A stretch of DNA of 64,000 nucleotides from Lineus longissimus (lineage: Eukaryota; Nemertea; Pilidiophora; Heteronemertea; Lineidae): assembly GCF_910592395.1 (NCBI RefSeq), contig NC_088315.1, forward strand, positions 17,403,808 through 17,467,807. Reading direction: 5' to 3'. How positions within the stretch are numbered: the stretch's first letter is position 1; each line of letters opens with the position of its first letter. Shown here one piece after another: positions 25,795 through 37,173 of this stretch. The notes beneath the pieces were generated by a model, which did no database searches, had not been told where the DNA came from, and saw only the letters and a list, made by a program, of their open reading frames with translations. A program made the position numbers and the translations under genes.

Positions 25795-26010
25795 GTCGCC
25801 CTTGAAATAGGAATGCAGTTATACACAATGCCAGAGTGCAGTTATTATGCATACGAATTCGATGAAATGTGGTATCTATAGTGGGTGTATATCAATCTAG
25901 ACAACGGTATTGAAATTCATATTCTGTACATATCTACACAATTAGACGTTTTCAAATTCAATTACAAATTTCGAATATTTAACGAACGGTGTAGGCCTTT
26001 AACGCACTGG
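25795..26010. repeat. Dispersed repeat R6, copy 1
   Basis: Shares 'ATAGGAATGCAGTTATACAC', 'GTGCAGTTAT..GCATACGA', 'TTTTCAAATTCAA' and 'TAGGC.TT' with 30780-30990 (same orientation) and, reversed, with 40420-40580. Confidence 0.7.
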
Positions 26011-26096
26011 TCAGATGTATACACATGGTGGGCGACAGGATATTGCAGGATATTTCACCTGAACTCGTCGAAGCCTCACGTATCACGATGAGAGAA

Positions 26097-26231
26097 ATAA
26101 AGGGTTTTACTAATCCCCCAGAACGTCAACGCGAACGCCTGTCCCATTGCTCGACTTCGTCATCAGGAGGTCAAACAATGGGATAGGCGTACACGTTGGA
26201 GTTTCGGGGGACTTACGAAAACTCCCTATTA
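26097..26231. mobile_element. Foldback MITE family M1, copy 1
   Basis: Arms 'AGGGTTTTACTAATCCCCCA' and 'GGGGGACTTACGAAAACTCC' plus inner 'GAACGCCTGTCCCATTG' and 'CAATGGGATAGGCGTACACG' form an imperfect palindrome. Same family as 28233-28370 and 44606-44743. Confidence 0.85.
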
Positions 26232-26654
26232 ACTTTTCCCCCGAAATGTGGTCATTTTTAGATTCGGTCTATCCGTCTCTTCACCAAAAAGTTATAGTCT
26301 AAGCCTTGGAGAAATCACTTCTAACCGTAAATGAGCACGATTCACGAGGTATATTTAATCGGTGAATATTTCTTCGGGTCTCTGTCCCCCGACTTCCAAT
26401 GCGATGAATCGATGACATATTGAAGCTTTGCCTTTGGGCTCTCATCATTACGGTTTATAAATTTATGATGATGAAGATTTAATATCGTCTACAGGGTATT
26501 TATCGACTCAATATGTTTTATGTAATAATGGCCGATGATTCCTTTGATGACATTTCCCTCGCGAAAACATTTGTCAGTGTTATCATCAAACATTATTGGC
26601 TTACTTGAAGTATTAAACATGAAATTAACAACATCTCTGGATTTATAAATCGTT

Positions 26655-27305
26655 TACCATGGTGGTATCAATAATACATGGTAATTTTTTTCTACCATGG
26701 TGAAATCACTTTATCATGAAGTATTTGTACTATGGTGAAAGTATTTCTATCATGGTGACATTACCATAAAGTATTTCTACATGGTGAAATCAGTTTACCA
26801 TAAAGTATTTCTACATGGTGAAATCACTTTACCATAAAGTATTTCTACATGGTGAAATCACTTTACCATAAAGTATTTCTACATGGTGAAATCAGTTTAC
26901 CATAAAGTATTTCTACATGGTGAAATCAGTTTACCATAAAGTATTTCTACATGGTGAAATCACTTTACCATAAAGTATTTCTACATGGAAATCAGTTTAC
27001 CATAAAGTATTTCTACATGGTGAAATCACTTTACCATAAAGTATCTCTACATGGTGAAATCAGTTTACCATAAAGTATTTCTATCATGGTAAAATAACTT
27101 GACCATGAGGTATTTCTATCATGGTGAAGTCATTCTACCATGAAGTATTTCTATCAAGGTGAAATAACTTGACCGTGAAGTATTTCTATCATGGTGAAGT
27201 ACTTTTACCACAAAGTATCTCTATTATGGTGAAATCACTTAATCATAAAGCATTTCTATTATGGTGAAACCACTCTACCATGAAATATGTCTATCATGGT
27301 AAAAG
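26655..27305. repeat. 34-35-bp minisatellite (ACCAT/ATGGT)
   Basis: The unit 'TTACCATAAAGTATTTCTAC' plus 'ATGGTGAAATCAC' is repeated about 18 times. The central units (26766-27075) are nearly identical; the flanking units diverge progressively, a pattern expected for expansion from the middle. Each unit pairs ACCAT with ATGGT across 'AAAGTATTTCTAC'. Confidence 0.93.
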
Positions 27306-27370
27306 AGTCAAAATAGGGAAATCGTTTTAGTACGAAAACACACTGTAAGTTTCAATATGTGGTTGGCTGT

Positions 27371-27412
27371 AAAAACATTGATATACTAGCATGCCAGTAT
27401 ATCAATGTTTTT
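27371..27412. repeat. Perfect 17-bp hairpin
   Basis: 'AAAAACATTGATATACT' (27371-27387) and its exact reverse complement (27396-27412) flank the 8-nt loop AGCATGCC. Too short for a typical animal microRNA precursor; possibly a minimal palindromic element. Confidence 0.8.
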
Positions 27413-28232
27413 AAATCGCCTTGATGACTGAGAGTATTAACCAGTGACACTAGCATTGGCGTTAACTTAATTCAGTGTTGAGTCTAATGGCCTAACCGAT
27501 GAAGATAGCGCCAGGTTAAGTGAACGCCATTTTTGTGTACATGTACATGTATAGTGACAACATTTGATTTTGAACCACCAGGCCTGGTAAATTGGTTATA
27601 TTGTCAGTGCGAAATATTTTATATTCAAGAAGTTGCTTTTTTCAAATATTTTTGTCCATGGTAAATTATTGGGGTTTTTCATAGTATAGTGAACGCATTA
27701 TATATCTGGGCCATAGTAAATTATGTTATCAGTTTTCTAGAAGGCCTATGTAATGGAGGCTTTTTATTTATCGTTCTAAGACTCAACCATAAAATAATTC
27801 CTGCCTGAAAAGATGAAATAGCATTACTTCAGATTAATGTTTATTACTATTTAATACTATTAATTACATTTGACGCCCAAAACTCAAATGTAACCAGTCA
27901 AACAATATCCTAAGCGACTGAACCGCCAGTGGATTCTGAACAATGAAATAGGTTAAATCGAGGTTTGAAAGGTGCGTGACTGATTTTTAAGATGAAGATT
28001 GAATATAGGAGGAAGATCAAACACGGTTATCGTGGTATTGGAGTAATACAAATCACCTTTTGTTGTTAGTGTTTTCTTTCGTTTTTGTCACAAGAGGTTT
28101 GATATCATGTCAATTGACTTGGGATGTTTGTTTATTTTGTTGTTTTGTTGTTGTTTTTTTTCATTATTTAATTCGATTCACTGCCGCTGTTATATTCCTA
28201 CTTCAGAACCACGGTCTCCATTCAAAGACAAC

Positions 28233-28370
28233 AATAAGGAGTTTTCGCAAATCTCCCGACACGCCAATGTCAACGCCTATCTCATTGTTTGACCTTCCTG
28301 ATAACGAGGTCGAATAATGGGATAGGCGTTCACGTGGGCGTTTCGGGGGCTTTGCGAAAACTCGCTATTA
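28233..28370. mobile_element. Foldback MITE family M1, copy 2
   Basis: 'AATAAGGAGTTTTCGCAAAT' on the left and 'TTTGCGAAAACTCGCTATTA' on the right, with inner 'AACGCCTATCTCATTGTTTG' and 'ATAATGGGATAGGCGTTCAC'. The best-preserved copy of the three. Confidence 0.87.
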
Positions 28371-30335
28371 TTTCATTCGTATGCGATTTCGCTCCTGCAT
28401 AACTTTATACTAATCTTGTTGATTACATCTGCAGTGGTCCAAGCAGGCAGCAGGGGTGACAGCGTATTATGTAACCACACGTCACCCCTTCTATTTGCCA
28501 GATTAACTGCGAATGCGACAAGCGAAATCAGCTATGCACGAGTGATATTGCGTATTAATGAAATAATTCTGTTTACATTCGGACACCTTTAAAGCAAGAA
28601 GCTGTTTAGGACACCACAGAAAACGATAAAAGGTTTTACAGGGAGTGCTAATACGGGATGTCCTCGTGAAGACTATAAAAGTACGACCATACTTTTTGAA
28701 GGTCCACAAAAGGGTAACAGTAGGACTAAGTAGGCCCTGTTCCCGCCTTTATTGTGACTTGTCATGCACAATCTACAAAGCGCCGCTTCCCATACCGCCC
28801 TGAAACATTGACGAACAAAACATTAGAAATACCCGCTGGTGTGGCTCACAGATCTTTAGCCAATGACTGTGACGACCTGTGCGCGCATACAAATAACACT
28901 ATTCATGGAGTATAAATTGCCAATTATAATACATGCAACATATGGCACCCCAAGAGGCCTCTTCAAAATGGCACCCGATACCGGTATTCACGAGGGCGAC
29001 CTGTATATCAAAATAAATAGTGTTTTTTCTTCAAAATGCTAAGAAAAAGACATATACATGTAAATTATGCAGAGACAAATTTAGGATTTATACAAAAGAA
29101 AAACGATAGTACCTGATTTCTTATTGTGTATTGATATTGTTTTTAAAAATATCACCTTCTACCACCTCAAGGCAAAAAACCACTTGCCACAAAAGAATCT
29201 CAGCAATGTGGTACGACCATCATGAGCAGTAGTTTTATTTACACGATATTTCAGGAATCGTTTTACTATGATTTCTAATTACTTTAACTGGTAATGACTT
29301 TAACTTTTGATAACTTTAACTTCTGATAACTTCAGCTTCTAGTAACATTACCTTCTAATTCCTTTAGTATCATAGAAGCCTTACCTGGTCGTACATATTT
29401 GGTCCAATATCATAGTCTATTATCAACGTGGTAACTGTGGTGGGAGTGAGTGGGCGGAGGAGATAATCTCTTATCGCGCACGCTTGCTCCTGTAACGGAG
29501 GTGTGGGCTGTGAGCCAGCCCACCAGCCCTTCTCTACTAGGGGGTATAACCACAGCCTCCCATGGGTCAGATGATTGATCGTCTGTCTGTGAGATTTCTT
29601 CCCCCAGTATAAATTATACAAAACGGTGAAACAGAGATTTGGGAATTACTCTATTCTTTATTATGAAATACAAGCAGGAGGTCTTCTTATTTAGTTTATT
29701 CTTGTTGAACCCTACCGCTCTCTCCCCGATGGATGTCGTCCTGCGGTCTGGTTGATATGCTTGGCCAAGGGCCAGCCAATGATAGCCAGGTCATGTGGTA
29801 TTTACAGTTTTGGGGGGACTTGTGGCAGGATGCCCGGCCAAAACAACAACAGTTAACCTGGCGAGCTATGAGGGCACCAGTACACGCCAACGAACATTCA
29901 GTCAGTGACAGTTAATGCCGTAAATTTTCTGATGGTAGGGCCTACTTGTCTCTGTTTTAGCAGGTTTAACTCTGACTTATTGTAAAAGAAACAGATCTGT
30001 TTTGCTGAAATAGATCCGAGTCTGTTGGTAATTTGGTTATAGTCTTAAGCTTGGCGACTTAAATGTCGAACTTTATCAAGATAAGTCTAGTCTTGAACAA
30101 TAAAAACTAGTCTTTTGATCTGTTTAGGAACCTGAAATTTGGGGAATCTTTTATCTACCCATGCCGACTCACGGGCAGTGAATGTCAATCCTAAAGTCTC
30201 CTCGGATATACGCACAACGACGATAGATCGGCATGTTATCTACCAATCGACTTTCCCCACCAAAGAAACTTTTAGGCAAATCTGAGACGGTAATATATCA
30301 TCCTAGAAGTCCGCCTGAATCCTCAAAAAAATAGC
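28371..30335. other. No gene recognised; degenerate 16-bp repeat
   Basis: At about 29275-29370 a degenerate unit like 'GATAACTTTAACTTCT' occurs roughly six times. Otherwise no exon, RNA or mobile element is recognised. Confidence 0.4.
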
Positions 30336-30545
30336 TCTTGAAGGAAACCTAGAGCAAAACGCTTATAAAAATGGAGTTTTGAACGGCCCGGTTAAAACCT
30401 AAGGCGGGAATAAGCTTCCATTGATAAATGTTAGCAGTTTCGAGTTCCCCTCAGGTAGTTGATTATGTAGCCAAAGAGCTGCATGAGAAATAATCACCAA
30501 TTTAGTTATTTTTACCACGTTTAGCTAGTCTAAATAAAGACATGT
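30336..30545 (+). repeat. Dispersed repeat R1, copy 1
   Basis: Matches 52500-52760 and 62033-62288: 'GGAAACCTA', 'TTATAAAAATGG', 'AGTTTTGAAC', 'GCCCGGTTAAAA', 'AAGGCGGGAATAAGCTTC', 'CAGGTAGTTGATTATGT' and 'AGCTAGTCTAAATAAAGA' in that order. Reverse copies occur at 33575-33655 and around 43430-44380. Confidence 0.85.
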
Positions 30546-30779
30546 GCCACGACCGGGTCTCTTTAATATACTTACATGACCTACCTCCGCAATGCCGATT
30601 GGCTTGCCGCGAGCAGTCTGACTTCTAACACATTTGAAAAGGTCTCTCATTAACCTATGATCAGATTCTGATATAATGACATATATTATTGCATTGATTT
30701 CCCTTTCGTGGCCCGCAGCGGTCATATAATGATGTTTAGTGTCAAGGCTTATAATATAATGGTATTAAAGGAGTATGCC

Positions 30780-30990
30780 CTTCGTAATTACTTGAGGTCC
30801 AGGAAAATAGAAATGCAGTGATTCACAATGCCGTAGTGCAGTTATTAAGCATACGATTTTGCTGAAATTTGGTATTTATACTTTTTGTATACCTGCCTAC
30901 ATAATGGGAATGCTGAAAGGATTATTACAGTACGTATTTACGCAATTTTCAAATTCAAGTACAATTTCTATTTTTTAAAACGGCATAGGC
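30780..30990. repeat. Dispersed repeat R6, copy 2
   Basis: Contains 'AATAGAAATGCAGTGATTCAC', 'AATGCCGTAGTGCAGTTATT' and 'GCATACGATTTTGCTGAAAT', aligned with R6 at 25795. Confidence 0.7.
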
Positions 30991-31273
30991 TTTCAACCGA
31001 TTAAAGATAAGGAAATCATTGTTTTGTCTCTAATGGTGGCAAATGCTCACGACAACTGTTGTGGAATAGTTTTCCTGTTGATCGGAGGGGAGTGAATTCG
31101 TCACTTATAAGCTAGGCAATTTGCCAAACTAAGATTCTTCAGTTTGACCAAATAGAATTGTCATCCTCTATTTGAGAGAAGTACATCCGTCAGTCCTGTC
31201 CTTATATATGTTCTAGATATTTTAACCTCAGATCCTATAGTATGATTCAAACTACATGTAATTAGAGTTTTAG

Positions 31274-31330
31274 CGGACCTCATACCCCCGGCAAAATCCA
31301 ATAGGGTTACGACGCCGGTAATGGATACAT
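31274..31330 (+). mobile_element. SINE 3'-end fragment
   Basis: 'CCGGCAAAATCCAATAGGGT' followed by 'TACGACGCCGGTAATG' matches the last 55 bp of the SINE at 37227-37552. The tRNA head is absent. Confidence 0.75.
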
Positions 31331-31473
31331 GTATGATTGTGATATTGCCCCACTCGAAACTGCCTTATTCTAAGGAAAGTGCACTGGATTGGCCTCATGT
31401 CCACTACGGGTTTGGCATTGGGTCTGCTTGCTAGAGCAAGGCATTTTGTCAAGTGATATGGCCGCTTACTATA

Positions 31474-31972
31474 TTTGGAGTTCCACTACAGAAATGTACG
31501 GTGTCTGCCCGGCTCTATTCTTGTTCCATTACCTGAACACCGCGTCTAATAAACACGGACATAAATAACACCGGGTCTATTAGATACGGAGAGCATCGCT
31601 GTATCAGCACCGTGTCTATTAAGCTGGGTGTTAATAGACCCGGTGTTTCTGTAATGGAACTAGAATAGAGCCGGATATAATTGTTGTTTTTTGTACGGCA
31701 GTAGGCGGCTCTACTATCGATTGCACGGTTGAAGTGATTTTCCTTGTTTGTTTACCTCAGGCAGCCATTACAGTTGATCAATGACCGTGATTCCTTACCT
31801 CCGTGAAAATCAAACATTGGAGAGCGACTCACGTGCTGCCATCTGTCGCCATATCAACTAACCGTGTAATCCTGTAATTGAAACGCGGAACAAAATATGT
31901 CCGGATCTATTTATACACGGACAGACACCGTATCCAATAAACACGGGTTTAAAAGCAGCAGTGGAACTCCAA
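31474..31972. mobile_element. Nested inverted-repeat element (499 bp)
   Basis: Ends: 'TTGGAGTTCCACTACAG' on the left, 'CAGTGGAACTCCAA' on the right, followed inward by imperfect 'TACGGTGTCTG'/'CAGACACCGTA'. Inside the left half is a second foldback (31509-31673): 'CCGGCTCTATTCTTGTTCCA' faces 'TGGAACTAGAATAGAGCCGG', with 'AACACCG.GTCTA' arms. The word 'CACCG.GTCTATTA' recurs as a direct and inverted motif. No coding frame. Confidence 0.75.
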
Positions 31973-32979
31973 CTACATATATGTCGTGAAAAAAAACACG
32001 TTAGTGATATTCATGAGTGCCCATTTTCTATGAAAGTGACTAGATCTTAGAAGGAATATGAATGATAGTCAGCGCATCGTGCATTCTGATGATTGATTAT
32101 AATTTGATGGGTTTGTTGCTGCGGCATAATGGCCTTTGATGATGCACAGATCTACGTTTTATATCTCCTATAATTAGGTGCGGTCAAACAGCACGGAACT
32201 GCAATAAATCTCAGTGAAAGATGTCTACGGGCGGGTCGTTGTAAAACAAGAACCGCGCAGAAACGCAGAAACACAGAAACGAAACAAAGGCACCAGCAGT
32301 CCTGTGGCGAAGTATGGTCTGCTTATCTATTTGTTAGCTATCAATTACGTATTTTTGTTTCGATATAATAGTTATTGATCAACCTGTCTTAGACCATTGA
32401 AACAGGTGAGTTCTTGTAAAACGTAGATACGAAACAGAAATGTCGGAACGAAACACAGGAACCGGCAGTATCAGCACTACCTACACATACAAAATAGATC
32501 GATGAAGGACCATATCACCTCCAATCATGCCCATCTTGCCTATAGATTCCCGCATCGATTTACGAGCCGCGTGGTTATTTAAACATATTAGCGAGTAATC
32601 GTTGTGTCAGTTGTCGCCGGTGATGGTTCGGCGATGATTGAAGTGATTTGATGGTTAGGCCAAGTAAGATAAAAACTTGTTTCTTGCCCCGAGCCTTTTA
32701 TCAAAAGCAGTGCGTAGGGGGAGCACGGACGCATTTCGAGGCTCGGAAAGTACGTCCGTACCACGCCCACAGGGCCGATTTCCCCTGTCCAACACAAACG
32801 GTCATGAAAGAGTGATTTTTACAATATGTACAGAATTCTTACTCGTACAAGTCTAAGGAAAGTGTTGTCGGCACAGGTTGCATGGATGTAGTTTGATGTA
32901 TAACGTAAGCAGTGGCGGCGAAAAGTGTTAGAAAAAGTAGAAAAATATTCCTGGGCGACGCTTGCGGCTTTTGGCCTAT

Positions 32980-33130
32980 TAACCACCGTTAAATGTGTTT
33001 CGAGGGGGTAGATGGTATATGATCTGCCATGATAACCCTTTCATAAGACAGGGGGGACAATGAGAATTAAGGCCAAGGTGCGGGCTTTGTTTGAAGAGAG
33101 TGGACAGGGTTAGGTCTGCATTCTTTTCAC
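32980..33130 (+). repeat. Dispersed repeat R2, copy 6
   Basis: 'GATAACCCTTTCATAAGACAG' and 'GAGAATTAAGGCCAAGGTGC' match R2 copies 1 and 4. Confidence 0.55.
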
Positions 33131-33574
33131 TGCGAGGTGAGAGACAAAAATACGTGATAGGGGCGGACGGAGACGGCGAACCAGTGTATATTTTTACCTG
33201 GCCTTAGAGAATGTCTTACGGCGGTTGGGGTGGGTGGCGAGATTAATCAGGGAAGCCAGCATAGTTGAAAAGTATGTCGTGAAATACTGGAACATCCATT
33301 GATTAGGCGGGCAGGGAATTAGTACAGATTACAGGTGATGAGATTCACCTGTATATTTATATATTCTTTGATGGCATTCTTGAGGGAGGCCAAAAGAATA
33401 CATGGAAAGTTCTGGTTACTCCACCCTTCTGTTATTTATTACGAATTCATTCAGGGCCGTTGACACGAGACTAAACTGATCTAGGTCGTTCCGGATTGGT
33501 CTGGATCGGTCTGCCGTGTAAACGCGCACGAATCTAACCTGTTCTTGAAACAGCTCAGACTCAGATTGAGAATT

Positions 33575-33655
33575 TACTCCCGCCACAGGTAGTACCGGGG
33601 CGTTCAGAACTCTCAATTTGATAAGCGCCGTGCGACCGGTTCCTTTAAACAAGTA
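33575..33655 (-). repeat. Dispersed repeat R1, degenerate reverse copy
   Basis: 'TCCCGCCA.AGGT..TACCGG', 'CGTTCAGAACTC', 'GATAAGCGCCGTGC' and 'GGTTCCTTTAAA' follow the order of R1 read in reverse, with many changes. Confidence 0.5.
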
Positions 33656-34277
33656 GAAACTCGCACTTTCGGAAAACGAAATTAGGGACTACGTAGAATC
33701 AAACCGTGACGTACCTAAAATGAGTTTGAAAACGGGGTCAGTGTTTCATCATGAAGGACTTTTTTGCTGGTTTTCGAATCATAATCAAATAATATTTGGG
33801 ATGCTTCAGATAGCTTATAAGAGATGGTTCGCGAGTGCGATGGGTGAATATCCTCAAGGAGTCGGAAAGCTCGTTATTATAAGTGGATCTTACCGTTAAG
33901 ACTTAAAATGCTGTTAAACATCTTGCGATCGTAGCGGGATAGTTTGTTTATTTCTTGACAGTTAACATTACTGGAAGTTTCAAGTTAAATAGATTTAGAG
34001 TTTGAAATATCATGGTATGTTTGATGAAAGTTAGATCAGCGGAATGCCAATTTCACTTGGTTAGCTTCGTAAAAAGCCTACCGCTAAGCTGAGTCATAGA
34101 GCTCAAAATTATAACATATGCAAATTTCCTAAAACTTGGCAGTATTTCATAATGTGAAATACTTTATAGTATTTTATAGTCGTGATAAGGACGGCGTATT
34201 CCTTTAAACACACTACATTGGAACATGCATTAGACTCTTATACTATAGTATACTGCTACTGCTTAAACTCATGATCA

Positions 34278-35523
34278 CCTTGATAGCTGGGGAAACCCTT
34301 GTAGGACTGAGATCACTATTAACTTTTCAGTGAGATCATGGGTCAGGACCTTCTCACTTGCAGGCAATATAGACTGAAAACATTTGGAGGTCGAGCATTC
34401 GCCACTTTAGCACCTCAACTGTGGAACTCTTCCCCCCACCCTGAGAGCTACATCGGATGTCTCAACCTTTCGCAAAGAACTCAAGACCCTTCTTTTCAAT
34501 AGAGCTCACCAGCGCCGGTGAACGTTTGTTTCAAGTGATACAGGCGCTTTACAAATAACAATTTATTATTATTATTATTATTAAATATGATAAAATGTTA
34601 AAAAGGCCCTGTCATGCTTGAATAATGTGTGGAATGTTAGTTTTTTGGTTTGTAAACATGATATTAGACTTTATTGATTTGGATTAATGTTAACTTACAC
34701 AAACCAGGTCGATTTTGAAATATGAACTCCTATTCATGATTTTCCTAGAATGGAATGACATGGTCTTGGAGACGGTAAACATGGCTCCATAACGTGTCAG
34801 ATTCTGACATGTCTCAGACGAATGTCAATTACACAAATCAAAATCCTTGGAATTGTTTTAAATTCATACATAGAGTTGTCAAGATATTGGACTATGCTCA
34901 TGGAAAGTTTGAAGAAAAACACAGCTTTGAATTATTTTTAAATCAGGAAAATGTATGTACATAGAATGTACAGGGAATGTATGTTCAATTTAATTGTGTA
35001 CAAGGCCCTGTAGTAATCTTACTGACATTATCTACCTTTGGTCTGGGAGTGAATGACTTCGACACCTGATGTGATGGCACTGCCCAGGAGATATTATCTC
35101 TGGAGCTGCTTCGTAAAGCAATAAAAATCGCCACTGACGATGAACTACCAAGCGATTTCAACAGCGTTAATCGAACCTAATCTTCACCACAGTCTTCAGT
35201 ACAATTTTCAGGGTTATCAACAATATGAGCATAAAATGAATTGTCAATAATCACTCGCCGCTGGCCTATGGCGCATGGCATAATTAGTTGCACGCGAAAA
35301 GAAAAAAACATGACCCTAACCGCAATACTGTATACTGCCATTTTTTCCGCTGCATTATTTTCGCGATACATCACGGCAAATCTCCACTTATTCCGTGATG
35401 AAATAATTCTTGGCTCATTCTACTAGTCGACAGCATGAGGTTATTGATTCAAGGAGATAATATCTCCCAGACCATAGGCAGATAATGTAAGATTACTATA
35501 AGGGTTTTCCCCAGCTATCAAGG
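34278..35523. mobile_element. TIR element with its left end interrupted
   Basis: The right terminal repeat (35464-35523) is continuous. Its reverse complement starts CCTTGATAGCTGGGGAAAAC and continues to GGTCTGGGAG. The matching left repeat is split: 34278-34304 carries CCTTGATAGCTGGGGAAAC, and the remainder (TAATCTTACTGACATTATCT to GGTCTGGGAG) resumes at 35011-35049. About 700 bp, including a LINE 3' end, is inserted between the halves, flanked by CCCTTGTAG and CCCTGTAG. Confidence 0.75.
34363..34583 (+). mobile_element. 3' end of a CR1/jockey-type LINE
   Basis: The translated stretch contains 'YRLKTFGGRAFATLAPQLWN', the conserved C-terminal motif of CR1-like ORF2 that is also seen at 870-960. 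A one-base change breaks the frame near 34435 (a C-run). The sequence then reads towards a serine/lysine-rich end and is followed by an ATT repeat (34563-34583), the usual tail. Severely 5'-truncated; not functional. Confidence 0.82.
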
Positions 35524-36317
35524 AAATCGGGCTTTAAGCAGTACTCAGCAGGAAGGACTCTGTCCGGGGATGAAAGCTTTTTCTGTCGCTGAAAGTTTCT
35601 CGAGTACAGATTTGTACTCTAAAATTTCTTAGACTTGAATATGTTCACAATTTTTATTTTAGTGGATTACGAACTTTCTTTCGGTTTTCGAAACAGAAAA
35701 TATTGTTCGAGATTTTCATTTTCGCGATGCAAGGTTATTAGCGAAATCCGCGAAATTAAAATCCCCGCGAAATCAAATTTAGAGATTTACAGTACCTGTA
35801 CGATAAGGTGGTAAATTAATAACCAGCTGTTTTCCACACTGTAGAAAATAATTGTATCCCCCAACCTTACATTCTTACCCCGCGCACAGTTGTATCACCT
35901 TCCGATTTATCGACTTTCGAGTGTCCATACAGATATTAGTTGCATCGTCTTACCAATAATAGAAAAAGGAACGCGCGACAAGTGACAATCAAATTGTGGA
36001 TTATCCTGAGGGCAAGTAAAAAGTTGTTTCTTGTCCGATATCTTTCATGAAATCGGTACGAAAGGGCACTTTACGTGTTTTATTTTCTATTCATGGTAGA
36101 AGTCAAATTGGTATAATGACCTAAGCATATAAGGGAGGTTCTTCAACCCCTATAAACGACTACGTACGAATTACGAAAGTCTGCCGTGTCATCAGATCCA
36201 GTGCAGACTCATTTGAGCGACGTAAATCACCTTTTCGTAGCGGCAGTCGAAATCGGGTTGAAACACACGTTATTTTTTACTTGCTCGATTCATGATCACA
36301 TGATGGTCTGTCGTGTA

Positions 36318-36699
36318 ATGCAAGTATCAATTCGTGTCTTGTACCCCCCCCCCCCCCCCAACTCCTCAAGGGTACGACACCTTATCACCCTATAACGACA
36401 TCTTAAGGTTCAAGCATCACCCTTTTTTCACCAATGCTACTTTTTCTTTCGTCAAGACATCACCATCAACAATATATCAGTTATCACCATCATATAAAGT
36501 AATCGGACTAATTTTACTGGGTAAGGCTGTATGTTCGAGAAGACATCGACACATTAGCATCCTTATTCTTTCCAGCTTCGCCAAATTTTCACTAAGGGAA
36601 AAATAAATACTACTCAAGCATCGGCAAAGATTAGTGGTGATAGCTTAACTACCCTTGAGGAGGGGGGGGGGGGTACAAGAAACGAATTGATACTTGCAT
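36318..36699. mobile_element. TIR element with poly-C/poly-G ends (382 bp)
   Basis: Left 'ATGCAAGTATCAATTCGTGT' then CTTGTAC, a C-run and 'CTCCTCAAGGGTA'; right is the mirror image: 'TACCCTTGAGGAG', a G-run, 'GTACAAG', 'ACGAATTGATACTTGCAT'. Arms of about 50 bp each contain the homopolymer. No coding frame is convincing. Confidence 0.85.
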
Positions 36700-36814
36700 G
36701 GACGCGCACGAATGTGCTCTGACCTGATACTTCTGGTCTGCTTCGGTGTACATACTTACATGTACAGTACGGCATTTAAAAAATTGATACTGCATCTGAA
36801 GTATTGGTTGTATG

Positions 36815-37085
36815 CCTCGGTTTTGGCCAATCTTTTAGCTCCACCCGAGCGGTTTTGGTGAGACAATCAATACCGACCGTTATGTTTCTATACTAAAACA
36901 TCTCTAAACAAATAACGAAAAATGTGGTTTTATGTGCTTTTGAAATGCTTCCACATTTTGCACCAACACATGCGGTTATGATTGCCTAACCATAACCGCT
37001 GAATTCAAAACGAGGCTACATTGGCGCGTAGTGCATTTATACTATAATGTGCGGTTCATTCTAACCCCAGTTGTTTTGAGAATAC
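36815..37085. repeat. Dispersed repeat R5, copy 2
   Basis: Second copy of R5 (see 19000-19262), same orientation. Confidence 0.8.
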
Positions 37086-37173
37086 GAGACTCACGTCATT
37101 CATGACTTCGTGAGCGATTTCATATGATCTGGTCTTGTATGGTCGGGTTTGGTTCCGTGTAAGCGGCCCTATT

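Noticed and set aside
27371-27412. microRNA precursor
   Set aside because: Arms of 17 bp are shorter than usual for animal precursors and the pairing is perfect, more like a small palindrome.
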